Shown piece after piece: positions 52,939 through 61,886 of a stretch of 64,000 bases of DNA. The notes beneath the pieces are model-generated. The model did no database searches and was not told the origin of the DNA. It worked only from the letters and a program-made list of their open reading frames with translations. Location of the stretch: assembly GCA_009923785.1 (NCBI GenBank), contig RFSV01000001.1:49116-113115 (forward strand), in the 5' to 3' direction. The DNA comes from Acidimicrobiia bacterium (lineage in GTDB: Bacteria > Actinomycetota > Acidimicrobiia > Acidimicrobiales > Ilumatobacteraceae). Position 1 is the first letter of the stretch, and each line of letters starts with the position of its first letter. The position numbers and the translations under genes were made by a program.

Positions 52939-53415
52939 TCAGAGGAGCGGATCGATCGGGCGGGACGTGGTGTCGACGTCGTCGAGTTCGGGGAGGCCAT
53001 CGGCCGACTCGTCGATGTCCCACTCGTCCACATTTTCCGGCTCGTCATCCACCACCGGATCGTTGTCATCGTCGTCGAGTGATTCGTGGTGTGCGTCGTC
53101 AGGCACTGGCTCGGCGTTGGCTACCACCGGGGCCACCTCACCAGGCGGGTCTTTGGGTCGAGCCCCGTCGAGGACCCGCCTCTTTTCGATCGGACCCAGG
53201 GCCGCAAAACGTCGATCACTCATCGCGATCAATGGCCCGAGCGCGTCAGGGTCCGGCCGAGTGACCCTCCAGAACCACACGGTGACCGCGAGAAGGCCGA
53301 CACCGAGCACGAGTAGAGCAATGGTGACGGCCAAGACCGTGTTCGAACTCCCCGCGTCCGACACCGATTCAGTATCGATCGACGTCAACCAGCTCACGAA
53401 CGCAGTCTCGCGCAT
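52939..53415 (-). CDS. Single-pass membrane protein with acidic tail
   Basis: A 158-residue protein: one hydrophobic helix (about 27-50, LAVTIALLVLGVGLLAVTVWFW), then a basic region (FAALGPIEKRRVL) and a long Asp/Glu-rich C-terminus (about 100-150, including SLDDDDNDPVVDDEPENVDE). No domain recognised. It lies 7 bases downstream of the fpg/nei gene on the same strand and may be co-transcribed with it. An earlier in-frame extension over the glycosylase gene is rejected. Confidence 0.55.
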   Translation of the reverse strand: MRETAFVSWLTSIDTESVSDAGSSNTVLAVTIALLVLGVGLLAVTVWFWRVTRPDPDALGPLIAMSDRRFAALGPIEKRRVLDGARPKDPPGEVAPVVANAEPVPDDAHHESLDDDDNDPVVDDEPENVDEWDIDESADGLPELDDVDTTSRPIDPLL

Positions 53416-53422
53416 CGACGAC

Positions 53423-54199
53423 TCAGCCCTGGTGACGCGGACACCAGAAGGTGGTGCGCCCTCCGACAGTCCCGCGTGACAACTCGGCACCATCCCGAGG
53501 GCAGAACTCGCCTCGCCGGCGATGTTCCACGGACAGGTCTCCCGCGTGGCTTCCACCACGTCGATCGAGCTGTTCGAGCACCCGTTTGGTGGTGGCATGT
53601 ATTTCGGCCACCTCCTCTGGAGTCAACGTCGATACAGATCGACGGGGGTCGATACCGACTCGCCACAAGATCTCGTCGACGAGCATGTTGCCGAGACCGG
53701 CGACCACCGATTGATCGAGAAGTGTCGCCTTCACCGGCCCCCGCCGTCCGTTCAGACGAGCGCGAAAGGTCCGTCGATCCACCGACCAGACGTCGGGACC
53801 AAGGCCAGCACCGTCGCGACTCGGGGTCACGCGAGCGAATCGACGCGGATCGGAGATCACCAGCCGACCACGACCGAACAGCAGACCGAATCGCAGCCAT
53901 CGGTCGTCGTCGGACGCGGCATAGACCAATTCGTCGATCGGCGATCGACCGTCGACCACGATGCGTCCGGCCATTCCGAAGTGCAGATCGATCGCCGCCT
54001 CCACGCGCCTGTTCGCTCCGAGGTCGAGTGTGAGCACCTTGCCGTGCCGCCGAGCCGCCAGAATCCGTCGATCGACGACCAAATCGGCAACCGAAGCGTC
54101 CACCACCAGCGGATCGGCGTGAGTCACCGCCTTCACTCGTCGACCGACCACCGCCTCGGCCGCCCGTCGGAACGATTCGACTTCGAGGACCTCGGGCAC
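53423..54199 (-). CDS. Fpg/Nei-family DNA glycosylase with altered zinc ligands
   Basis: A base-excision repair glycosylase/AP lyase of 258 residues. After Met removal the N-terminus is PEVLEVE, giving the catalytic Pro and Glu. RRHGKVLTL holds the conserved Lys, and the H2TH region is LLDQSVVAGLGNMLVDEILW. The C-terminal finger reads FCPRDGAEL and WCPRHQG, so two of the four usual Cys are Asp and His. The GTG start is forced by the catalytic N-terminus and lies 6 bases after GAGAAT. Fpg versus Nei substrate preference cannot be decided. Confidence 0.87.
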   Translation of the reverse strand: MPEVLEVESFRRAAEAVVGRRVKAVTHADPLVVDASVADLVVDRRILAARRHGKVLTLDLGANRRVEAAIDLHFGMAGRIVVDGRSPIDELVYAASDDDRWLRFGLLFGRGRLVISDPRRFARVTPSRDGAGLGPDVWSVDRRTFRARLNGRRGPVKATLLDQSVVAGLGNMLVDEILWRVGIDPRRSVSTLTPEEVAEIHATTKRVLEQLDRRGGSHAGDLSVEHRRRGEFCPRDGAELSRGTVGGRTTFWCPRHQG

Positions 54200-54238
54200 C
54201 GTTCCATTCTCTCGTCGGCGACGTGAGAAACTTCGATC

Positions 54239-54646
54239 GTGGTCGACATCGCTCTCGCCGTCGTGATCGTGGCCGCGTGTGTCGCCATGCTCGTGGCCGC
54301 CAGCCGGATGGAGCCGCACTGGGTGAGCAAAGACGGACAGCGGTTCATCGCCCGAATGCAGTCACTTGGCCTGCACGACACTCCTGAGGGCCCTTGGCGC
54401 GAAATGCGGATCCTGGTCGACGGCACGTCACTCATCGTCGGAGCCCGAGGGTTCCGAGGCGCCCGCCTACGGGGCCACTACAACGTGGTCGCCAAGAGCC
54501 CCGAACCGCCGCGCAAACGAGCCGTGTACGTGATCGCCGGACCCCACAAGGCGTTACTTCGCCTTCCCGATACCAGTCGGGCCGTTCCCCACCTCGACGA
54601 CTTACTGGCGCAACGGATCAACCGACCGATTCCAGGAACCGAGTGA
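54239..54646 (+). CDS. Conserved single-pass membrane protein
   Basis: A 135-residue protein with one N-terminal membrane helix (about 3-22, IALAVVIVAACVAMLVAA) and a soluble domain with EPHWVSKDGQRFIARMQ and a beta-rich centre (MRILVDGTSLIVGARGFRG). Topology resembles DUF2550-type actinobacterial proteins but identity is not established. The GTG is 6 bases after GAAACT. Its end overlaps the convergent metX by 29 bases. Confidence 0.6.
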   Translation: MVDIALAVVIVAACVAMLVAASRMEPHWVSKDGQRFIARMQSLGLHDTPEGPWREMRILVDGTSLIVGARGFRGARLRGHYNVVAKSPEPPRKRAVYVIAGPHKALLRLPDTSRAVPHLDDLLAQRINRPIPGTE

Positions 54647-55778
54647 TGGGCGGCGCCACCTGATCGAGATCGATCAGGAACGAGTCGTGTCCGTGTGGTG
54701 AGTCGATCTCGACGTAGTCGGCCCTGACCTCGTGAGCGACCAGCGCGTCTCGAATCTGTATCTGCTGATACGACGGGTACAGCATGTCGCTCGCGATTCC
54801 GATCGAGAGTGTGGGCGCGGTGATCCGTTTGATCGCCGAGTCGAGTCCTCCACGTCCACGGGCGATGTCGTGGAGGTCCATCGCCCGACCGATCAACAAG
54901 TAACTGTTGGCATCGAAGCGTCTGGTGAGCTTGTCGCCGTGATATTCGAGGTAACGCTCGACCTCGAACTGCTGCTCGGCCGGAGCGTTGGAATGCTGGT
55001 CGCTGCCCACGACGTCCCGTCCGAATTTTTGGTTGAAGACGTTGTCGCTCCGGAACGTCACTTGGGCCACCATGCGCGCCGTCGACAGACCACGGTGCGG
55101 ACCTTGCCCAGCGGGAGCGTCGTAATAGTCGCCTCCTCGAAAGTTCGGATCGTGCAGGATCGCTCGACGTCCGATCGACTCCCAGGCGATCTGCTGAGCC
55201 GATGCCTGCAAACAGGACGCGATCGGGACGATCGACCGCACGCGATCGGGATATGTCACTGCCCATTCGAGTACTTGCATGCCGCCCATCGAACCGCCGA
55301 TGACCGAATGCCACCGACGTATCCCGAGATGGTCGGCGAGGCGCGCCTGGGCTCGCACCATGTCGCGGATCGTGACGACCGGAAACTTCGATCCGTACGC
55401 AACACCGGTCTGCGGGTCGAGTGACGACGGGCCGGTCGTTCCCTGACATCCGCCGAGGACGTTGCTGCACACCACGAACCACCGGTCGGTATCGATGGCC
55501 GCTCGCGGTCCGACGATCGATTCCCACCAACCAGGCGTCGGATGACCTGGACCGGCTCGTCCGGCCGCGTGACTGTCTCCCGTCCAGGCATGACACAAGA
55601 GCACGGCGTTGGACGCGTCATCGTTCAAAGTGCCCCACGTCTCGTAAGCGATCTCGACGGCATCGAGAACCCCTCCACCGTCCAGCGCAAGCTTGCGATC
55701 GAGCGCGAGGAACTGCCGATTTCCGGCCGGATCGCCGGGACACCACGCGCCAGTGACCGGATGCAGTTCGCTGGACAT
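54618..55778 (-). CDS. metX: Homoserine O-acetyltransferase
   Basis: Transfers acetyl from acetyl-CoA to homoserine in the methionine pathway. The 386-residue alpha/beta-hydrolase-fold protein has VLLCHAWTGDSHAAG near 84, the nucleophile in VIGGSMGGMQVLEW (about 160-173), and the catalytic Asp and His near SIGIASDMLYP and DSPHGHDSFL. The ATG has a perfect Shine-Dalgarno (GAGAGGAG) and comes after an S-box riboswitch leader. A frame extension upstream runs through the riboswitch and is not coding. metY is not adjacent. Confidence 0.93.
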   Translation of the reverse strand: MSSELHPVTGAWCPGDPAGNRQFLALDRKLALDGGGVLDAVEIAYETWGTLNDDASNAVLLCHAWTGDSHAAGRAGPGHPTPGWWESIVGPRAAIDTDRWFVVCSNVLGGCQGTTGPSSLDPQTGVAYGSKFPVVTIRDMVRAQARLADHLGIRRWHSVIGGSMGGMQVLEWAVTYPDRVRSIVPIASCLQASAQQIAWESIGRRAILHDPNFRGGDYYDAPAGQGPHRGLSTARMVAQVTFRSDNVFNQKFGRDVVGSDQHSNAPAEQQFEVERYLEYHGDKLTRRFDANSYLLIGRAMDLHDIARGRGGLDSAIKRITAPTLSIGIASDMLYPSYQQIQIRDALVAHEVRADYVEIDSPHGHDSFLIDLDQVAPPITRFLESVG

Positions 55779-55846
55779 GGGGCTCCTCTCTGGACTCGAA
55801 ATGCCGGGTCGCCCATCCAGGGAAGCTTCGTTGCCGGCTGTGCCGA

Positions 55847-55938
55847 CCACATCCCCGTGGGCCGAAGCCCTTGGGAGGCACCTTGGGGCTTCCGCCCAGG
55901 TTGCCGGGTCCGATCTCTCGAACCGCTCTGGATGAGTG
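55847..55938 (-). ncRNA. SAM riboswitch (S-box) in the metX leader
   Basis: On the minus strand the leader carries the S-box core: CTCATCCAGAGCGG, then CCCGGCAACC and CAAGGTGCC, closed by a CATCC/GGATG P1 pairing. These match the conserved CTyATCmAGAGhGG, GGCAACC and GGTGC blocks. A -10 TAGAGT at 55950-55945 places the RNA start right at the 5' side of P1. About 70 bases follow to the metX ATG, including the ribosome site, so SAM would repress metX by termination or translation control. The P3/P4 region is shorter than in classic SAM-I, so the SAM-I/IV variant is possible. Confidence 0.87.
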
Positions 55939-55955
55939 AATGGGACTCTACCGAC

Positions 55956-56834
55956 TCACGAGAAATGTTGCTCGTCTCGAAGATGGTCGGACAGCCCCAT
56001 CAGATCCGTGAAGGAATCGAAGGAGTCCAGTTCTGCCAAGCGACCCCGCATGGTGCCCTGCTCGGCGAGGTACCGGGCGGCGTCGCGGAGCGACCGGCTC
56101 GCCGACAGGAGCAGCGACAGCGGTGACACGATCAGTCGGAATCCCATCTCGGCGAGCTCGGCCGGAGTGAGCAGCGGGGTCTTCCCCTTCTCGACCATGT
56201 TGGCGACGAGAACGCAATCGTCCAGAGCCGATGCAATGGCCTCCAGTTCGGATACGGACTGCGGAGCTTCCACGAAGACGGCGTCGACTCCGAGATCGCG
56301 CGCCATTCGACCTCGTTCGATGGCTTCGTCGAGCGACACGGCGGCACGGGCGTCGGTGCGGGCCGTGACAACCAAGTGTTCTCGGCGCTCGCAGGCGGCC
56401 CGCAGCTTGCTCAACCACTCGTCACGAGGCACCACTGTTTTGTCGTCCATGTGTCCGCACTTCTTCGGCCACACCTGATCTTCGACGAACATCCCCGCCG
56501 CACCGGCCGCTTCCCAGAGCTCGACGGTGCGGATCGTGTTCATGGCGTTTCCGTACCCAGTGTCGGCATCGACGATCAGATTCAACGACGGGACGGCCGA
56601 ACATACGCGCCGCGCCACGTCGGCCATCTCGGTTTGGGTGAGATGACCGACGTCAGGGCGACCGAGCAACGTTCCCGAGACGGCGAATCCGGAGACGAAG
56701 GCGGTCGAGAAGCCGGCTTCGTTCACCGCTCGAGCCGACAGGGCGTCCCAGACACCAGGCATGACAACCGACTCCTCCGCCACCAGTCGGCGTCGCAGAT
56801 CGTCGCTCCGAGATCGACCGTCGATTCGCGTCAT
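55956..56834 (-). CDS. Isocitrate lyase / PEP mutase family protein
   Basis: A TIM-barrel C-C lyase of 292 residues with LIVDADTGYGN (metal Asp region, about 86-96), catalytic loop PKKCGHMDDK (about 121-130), and NMVEKGKTPLLT. The KKCGH Cys indicates isocitrate- or methylisocitrate-lyase-like chemistry; 2,3-dimethylmalate lyase or oxaloacetate hydrolase are alternatives. Its last bases lie next to the metX promoter. The start overlaps the stop of the upstream acyl-CoA synthetase, so the two are coupled. Confidence 0.82.
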   Translation of the reverse strand: MTRIDGRSRSDDLRRRLVAEESVVMPGVWDALSARAVNEAGFSTAFVSGFAVSGTLLGRPDVGHLTQTEMADVARRVCSAVPSLNLIVDADTGYGNAMNTIRTVELWEAAGAAGMFVEDQVWPKKCGHMDDKTVVPRDEWLSKLRAACERREHLVVTARTDARAAVSLDEAIERGRMARDLGVDAVFVEAPQSVSELEAIASALDDCVLVANMVEKGKTPLLTPAELAEMGFRLIVSPLSLLLSASRSLRDAARYLAEQGTMRGRLAELDSFDSFTDLMGLSDHLRDEQHFS

Positions 56835-58459
56835 GACGACAGACCAAGGTGATCGAGTGCCATCGTCTTCAACCGCTTGTAATCGACCTTGCCGTTCGGA
56901 GCCCGGCCGATCGAATCGATGGTCACGAGATGTCGCGGGGCCTTGTAGGCGGCCAGTCGCGATTTCACATGCGCCGAGAGGACCTCGAGGGTCGGTTCCT
57001 GACCGGGCTCGGCCTCAACGACGGCGCAGATCGTCTCGCCGAAGCGACTGTCGGGGATTCCCACCGCTACGGCGTCTCGGACCGAAGGATGGCGCTTCAG
57101 TTCCTCCTCGACCTCTTCGGGAAACACCTTTTCACCGCCAGTGTTGATGCACACCGACCCTCGTCCGAGAAGGACCAGCGTTCCGTCGGCCAGAATTTCG
57201 GCCCAGTCACCAGGAACGCTCCACCGTTGCCCCTCGAACACGCGGAACGTCTGAGCCGACTTCGCTTCGTCGCGGTAATAACCGAGTGGGATGAAGCCGC
57301 CTACGGCGACCAGCCCTCGCTCACCCGAACCAGGCTCGACGCGTCGCCCGTCTTCGGTGAAGACCGCACACGTGGGTCCAAGGGTGAACTTGGCCGTCTC
57401 GCTGGCCACACCGGCAGTGCTCACGGACCCGCCCATGCCGACCGCCTCCGACGATCCGAACGAATCGAACAGGATCACGTGCGGAATGTGCGTCAAGAGT
57501 CCAGCTTTGTTCTCTTGGCTCCACATCACTCCCGATGACGTGATCATGATGAGACTCGACAGGTCGTAGCGATTCGGATCGGCTTCGAGCGCGTCGAGGA
57601 TCGGGCCGGCAAAGGCTTGTCCGACGATCACGAGGATCTGCACGCGGTGCTTCTCGACCGCACCGAGCAACTCGTGAACGTCGAACTGACGCGATGACAA
57701 CGTCACCACCGATCCACCCGCGTTCAACGCGATCAGGCTCGTGAACTGTCCGGTGCCGTGCATGAGCGGACAGGCGGGTAACACGACGAGGCCGGGCGTG
57801 TTCGGATCGGGTCGACTCGCCAATTCCTCGATCGAGGTCGATGGCGGTATGCCGATGACCGCGTTGCCGCCGGCGCCGACGACGTTGAAAAGGTCGTCCT
57901 GACGCCACATGACACCTTTGGGCATTCCCGTCGTTCCACCGGTGTACAGCAACAAAAGATCATCGGGGGTGCGGCCCCATTGCGGGCGGATCGGTCCGGG
58001 ATTCTCGCCGTCCACCACCAGGTCGTAGTCGACTGCCCACGATGGCGTAGGGGCCGTACCGTCAGCAACGCAGTACCAACGCTTCACCTGTGGAAGGCGA
58101 TCTCGGATCCCGTCGAGGAGTTGCCCGAATGTTGCGTGAAAGACGACGGCTTCGGCATCGGCATTGTCGAACAGATACCAGACCTCGTCAGGCCCGTATC
58201 GATAATTCGTGTTGGCCGGCGCGAATCCGCCTTTGAACGCACCGACGTACGTTTCGAGATATTCCGGGCAGTTGTACAAGTAGGCAGCAACCTTCGATTG
58301 CTTGGTGAGGCCGGCATCGATCATGTCGGCGGCCAGCCGGTTGGTGCGCCGATCGAAATCGGCCCAGGTGAAAATCCGATCCCCTTGGATCTGGCATGGG
58401 CTGTTCGGCACCTTGGCCGCGATCGCCTCGTAGGCGTCGGCGAAATTCCACGTGGACAT
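56831..58459 (-). CDS. Acyl-CoA synthetase (AMP-forming), FadD family
   Basis: A 542-residue synthetase closely related to the one at 10487. P-loop LLLYTGGTTGMPKGVMWRQ (about 177-195), VILFDSFGSSEAVGMGG (A5), A8 with LLGRGSVCINTGGEKVFPEE and the A10 Lys in PNGKVDYKRLK. GGGGGAG lies 5 bases before the ATG. It forms an operon with the isocitrate-lyase-family gene and is probably co-regulated with the acyl-CoA dehydrogenase upstream. Confidence 0.88.
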   Translation of the reverse strand: MSTWNFADAYEAIAAKVPNSPCQIQGDRIFTWADFDRRTNRLAADMIDAGLTKQSKVAAYLYNCPEYLETYVGAFKGGFAPANTNYRYGPDEVWYLFDNADAEAVVFHATFGQLLDGIRDRLPQVKRWYCVADGTAPTPSWAVDYDLVVDGENPGPIRPQWGRTPDDLLLLYTGGTTGMPKGVMWRQDDLFNVVGAGGNAVIGIPPSTSIEELASRPDPNTPGLVVLPACPLMHGTGQFTSLIALNAGGSVVTLSSRQFDVHELLGAVEKHRVQILVIVGQAFAGPILDALEADPNRYDLSSLIMITSSGVMWSQENKAGLLTHIPHVILFDSFGSSEAVGMGGSVSTAGVASETAKFTLGPTCAVFTEDGRRVEPGSGERGLVAVGGFIPLGYYRDEAKSAQTFRVFEGQRWSVPGDWAEILADGTLVLLGRGSVCINTGGEKVFPEEVEEELKRHPSVRDAVAVGIPDSRFGETICAVVEAEPGQEPTLEVLSAHVKSRLAAYKAPRHLVTIDSIGRAPNGKVDYKRLKTMALDHLGLSS

Positions 58460-58515
58460 GACTCCCCCTTCGGCGACGTACCGTAATTCAGACCAGAGAC
58501 ACGACGTGACCCCGG

Positions 58516-59613
58516 TCAGCGAGGCAGTCCGAGCACCCGCTCACCGAGGATGTTGCGCATCACGTTCGACGTCCCGCCCATGATCGTGTATCCCGGGGCG
58601 TAGGCGAGGCCCTGTGTCACGTCGTTCCAGATGGTCGCTTCGGCGCCAAGAGTGCGGGCCACGAACTGAGCTACGTCCCATTCGTGTTCGGTGCAGAAAC
58701 ACTTGGTGGCCGCCGAGAACCCCGATGGTGCCTGGCGCAACACCTCACGGATCACCAGGATGCGGCCGATGCGGTACTTCGTCTCGAGGCGGGCGATCTC
58801 GGCCCGCACCCGCGGGTCGGACGTGTCGGCTCGATCGCGGGCAATGCAGTAGAGCGCGTAATTGGACACGAGTCTGTCGATACCACCGCGCTCGTGTTCG
58901 AGCTGGCGCATGGTCTGCTTGAACGCTCCTCCTTCGGTTCCGACCAGGTTGGCGACCGGCACCCGCACGTCCGTGTAGAACACCTCGCAGAAGTGACGGT
59001 TCGTCGTCATGTCCTTGATCGGCCGAACCTCGATCCCCGGAGTGTCCATCGGGACGATGATCTCGGAGATTCCCGCGTGCGGAGGACCCTCGGTACTCGT
59101 TCGGCAGATGAGATAGCAATAGTCGGCCACTTCGCCGAAACTGGTCCAGATCTTCTGGCCATTGATCACCCAGTCGTCGCCATCGCGTACCGCCATGGTC
59201 TTCAACGACGCCAGATCGGACCCGGCATTGGGTTCGGACATGCCGATGCACCACACCGAACGGCCGGCGAGGATGTCGGGAAGAAATTCGGCCTGCTGGT
59301 CGGGTCGACCATACGTCATGAGAGTGGGCCCCATCTGACGATCGGCGAACCACATCGCGCCGATCGGCGCCCCAGCCTTGATCAGTTCTTCGCCGATGAT
59401 GAGTCGGTCGATTGCTGGACGGGCTTGACCGCCGAAGTCTCGCGGCCACGTGAGACCGATCCAGCCCCTCTCGCCGAGTTCTTGGGCGAACTCGCGCGAC
59501 CAGCCGTTGATCCATGAGTCATTGGCGCGACCGTGACGACGTACGGCATCGGACGCGACTTCTCGTGCCTCGGCTCGAAGAGCTTCTTGTTCGGGTGTCC
59601 AGGTGAAGTCCAT
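58516..59613 (-). CDS. Acyl-CoA dehydrogenase
   Basis: A 365-residue ACAD: MDFTWTPEQEALRAEAREV, CIGMSEPNAGSDLASLKT (substrate/FAD signature), WVINGQKIWTSFGEVADYC, and at the end YTIMGGTSNVMRNILGERVLGLPR. The MGGTSNVxRN terminus and the position of sparse acidic residues match actinobacterial FadE enzymes that often form heterotetramers; no second subunit is adjacent. The ATG follows GGAGGCAGGAGA, a good ribosome site. Same strand as the acyl-CoA synthetase 56 bases downstream. Confidence 0.88.
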   Translation of the reverse strand: MDFTWTPEQEALRAEAREVASDAVRRHGRANDSWINGWSREFAQELGERGWIGLTWPRDFGGQARPAIDRLIIGEELIKAGAPIGAMWFADRQMGPTLMTYGRPDQQAEFLPDILAGRSVWCIGMSEPNAGSDLASLKTMAVRDGDDWVINGQKIWTSFGEVADYCYLICRTSTEGPPHAGISEIIVPMDTPGIEVRPIKDMTTNRHFCEVFYTDVRVPVANLVGTEGGAFKQTMRQLEHERGGIDRLVSNYALYCIARDRADTSDPRVRAEIARLETKYRIGRILVIREVLRQAPSGFSAATKCFCTEHEWDVAQFVARTLGAEATIWNDVTQGLAYAPGYTIMGGTSNVMRNILGERVLGLPR

Positions 59614-59704
59614 CGGCGTCTCCTGCCTCCATTGTGGCCTGGACGGCCCCGGCTCGTCCGATCCGCCGAACGGAACGACCCACGACATCGGCCACAATGG
59701 ACGC

Positions 59705-60937
59705 ATGGCACCCCGTCGGTCCTTCCACCTCTTGGCGAAGCCCTCAGGTGCCACGTGCAATCTCGACTGCACGTACTGCTTCTTCTTGTCGAAAGACACC
59801 CTGTATCCCGGGGAGTCGAGTCGCATGTCCTCGGCCACGCTCGAGGCATACGTGTCGCAGTTGATCGATGCCCAACCCGACGGCGAGGTGAACGTCGCCT
59901 GGCAAGGTGGTGAACCCACTCTCATGGGCCTCGACTTCTTCGAGCGCGCCTTGGACCTCGCCGAAAGTGTTCGACGACCGACCCAGAACCTGGTCCACAC
60001 CATCCAGACGAACGGCGTGCTCCTCGACGACCGTTGGTTCGAACTCTTCCGACGGCATCGAGTGCTCGTCGGACTCAGCGTTGACGGCCCCGCCGAATTC
60101 CACGACGCGTACCGACGAACCAAGAATGGATCCCCGACCCACGCCGATGTGGAACGTACTTGGTTCGCTCTGCGCGCTGCCGACATCGACGTCAACGTCC
60201 TGTGTTGCCTGTCGAATGTCAACGTCGAACAGCCACTCGATGTGTACCGATATTTCCGCGATCATCTCGGCGCCGAGCATCTCCAGTTCATCCCGATCGT
60301 CGAACGGGCCGATGCGCTGACACTCGAGATCGCCGAGAAAGGTTGGAGCGACCAACCCGGTCGACGTCGGATCCTCTACCGTCAGAGTGGAGACCTGGTC
60401 ACGAGTCGCTCGATCACCGGCCGACAGTACGGCGAGTTCCTCGCCGCCGTGTTCGACGAATGGGTGGCACACGACGTCGGACGCGTCTTCGTGCAACTCT
60501 TCGACGTGACTCTCGGATCGCACCTCGGCCTTCACACGTTGTGCGTACATTCGCCCACCTGCGGCGACGCACTCGCCCTTGAGCACAACGGTGACGTCTA
60601 TTCGTGCGACCACTTCGTCGAACCCGATCACCTTCTCGGCAACATTCACGAGACTCCACTACGTGCACTGGTCGACGACCCTCGGCAGACCGCTTTCGGA
60701 CGACACAAGCAGACGTCACTCCCCACGATGTGCCGCGACTGCGACGTGCTGTTCGCCTGCCAAGGTGGCTGCCCGAAGGACCGCTTCGCCACCACGCCCG
60801 ACGGCGAACCGGGCCTCAACCATCTCTGCGACGGGTACCTGGCTTTTTTTCGGCACAGTCGCTCGGCGATGCAGACGATGGCCGAGTTGGTGTCGTCGGG
60901 TCGTTATGCCGACGAGATCATGTCCACGGGTCGGTGA
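59705..60937 (+). CDS. Anaerobic sulfatase-maturating-enzyme-type radical SAM/SPASM protein
   Basis: A 410-residue radical SAM enzyme: CNLDCTYCFFLSKDTLYPG binds the first 4Fe-4S cluster (about 19-37), then WQGGEPTLMGLDFF and QTNGVLLDD. The SPASM domain has CVHSPTCGDALALEHNGDVYSCDHFV and CRDCDVLFACQGGCPKDR for auxiliary clusters. anSMEs turn a Cys or Ser of type I sulfatases into formylglycine. No sulfatase is in the window. The ATG lies 6 bases after CACAAT, with the start fixed by a normal N-terminus. It is divergent from the ACAD gene. Confidence 0.88.
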   Translation: MAPRRSFHLLAKPSGATCNLDCTYCFFLSKDTLYPGESSRMSSATLEAYVSQLIDAQPDGEVNVAWQGGEPTLMGLDFFERALDLAESVRRPTQNLVHTIQTNGVLLDDRWFELFRRHRVLVGLSVDGPAEFHDAYRRTKNGSPTHADVERTWFALRAADIDVNVLCCLSNVNVEQPLDVYRYFRDHLGAEHLQFIPIVERADALTLEIAEKGWSDQPGRRRILYRQSGDLVTSRSITGRQYGEFLAAVFDEWVAHDVGRVFVQLFDVTLGSHLGLHTLCVHSPTCGDALALEHNGDVYSCDHFVEPDHLLGNIHETPLRALVDDPRQTAFGRHKQTSLPTMCRDCDVLFACQGGCPKDRFATTPDGEPGLNHLCDGYLAFFRHSRSAMQTMAELVSSGRYADEIMSTGR

Positions 60938-61841
60938 GCTCGTCGGCCCAGCCGAAAACGGCGGCCCGTCGATCTTCGGTGTCGCTCTTTTTGGTCGATG
61001 GCAATCGATGTCGAGGGCGAACCTCTCGATCGCACCAGAATTCGCCCGACGGAAGATCTCGCTCGGTGGCGCTCAACCAGGCGATGGTGTCGGCCCCCTC
61101 GTCGGCCGAGCGAAGAATCGGGGCGGTCACCTTGGCGAATCCGGGCAGTGACGACCGCACGCCGGGCGTGTCGGCCCAGCCCGGATGCATCACCGCCACG
61201 AAACGGTCGGGCTCGCGCGTGGCCCACTCCTGCACGAGAGCGACCTGAAATCTCTTGGCTGACGCGTATTGACGGGTGCCGTCGTATTTCGAGGGCGTCA
61301 TCGGATCTCGGCGTCGAGGATCGACCAACGATGCGCCGTACATGCCGCCGGACGCCACCCAAATCGATCGTGGCGCCGCGATCAGACGCGTCACGAGATG
61401 GGGAGCCAAGACATGAACCGCCATGGTGGTCTCGAATCCTTGAGGCGTTCGAACTACTTCATGGAGGAGGGCGCCGGCGTTGTGCACGACGACGTCAGGG
61501 ATGCCGCTGCTCGTGATCGCCGCGCAGGACTCGGCGACGGATTCGAGATTGGACACGTCGCATACGACCACCTCGTGATCGCCACCGAGTGCGTCGGCCA
61601 CGCGCCCAGTTCGCTCGGCGTCACGACCCACGAGAACGACCGTGGCACCGAGCGCTGCGACACGTTCGGCAGCCGCCCGTCCGATTCCCGAGGTCGGCCC
61701 GGTCACGACGACTCGCTGGCCGGCGAGTGAGTCTGGCGGGAGTGATTCCCACGAGGACTGACGCGACCGCAGCGCATAGCCGAGACGCGAGAAGCCGCCG
61801 ACGATGCTGGCGTCGAGCAGGCGGTCAGCGAATGAAGTCAC
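60918..61841 (-). CDS. Short-chain dehydrogenase, WWOX/retinol-dehydrogenase-like
   Basis: A 307-residue SDR: VVVTGPTSGIGRAAAERVA (about 43-61), VVHNAGALLHE, an S-type motif (WVASGGMYG) and YASAKRFQVAL for Tyr/Lys. The N-terminal 40 residues before the Rossmann fold and the MHPGWADTPGV segment are like human DHRS12-type and plant RDH-like SDRs. The GTG start is 6 bases after TGGAAT; the longer frame upstream is antisense to the His-rich gene. Its 3' end overlaps the anSME-type gene by 20 bases. Confidence 0.82.
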   Translation of the reverse strand: MTSFADRLLDASIVGGFSRLGYALRSRQSSWESLPPDSLAGQRVVVTGPTSGIGRAAAERVAALGATVVLVGRDAERTGRVADALGGDHEVVVCDVSNLESVAESCAAITSSGIPDVVVHNAGALLHEVVRTPQGFETTMAVHVLAPHLVTRLIAAPRSIWVASGGMYGASLVDPRRRDPMTPSKYDGTRQYASAKRFQVALVQEWATREPDRFVAVMHPGWADTPGVRSSLPGFAKVTAPILRSADEGADTIAWLSATERDLPSGEFWCDREVRPRHRLPSTKKSDTEDRRAAVFGWADELTDPWT

Positions 61842-61886
61842 GTCTCCATTCCACACCGACTTCGCCACGAATGCCAGACTGTGCTC

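Noticed and set aside
55779..55850. Extension of metX upstream of the ATG
   Set aside because: The stretch overlaps the riboswitch end and the ribosome site GAGAGGAG just before the ATG.
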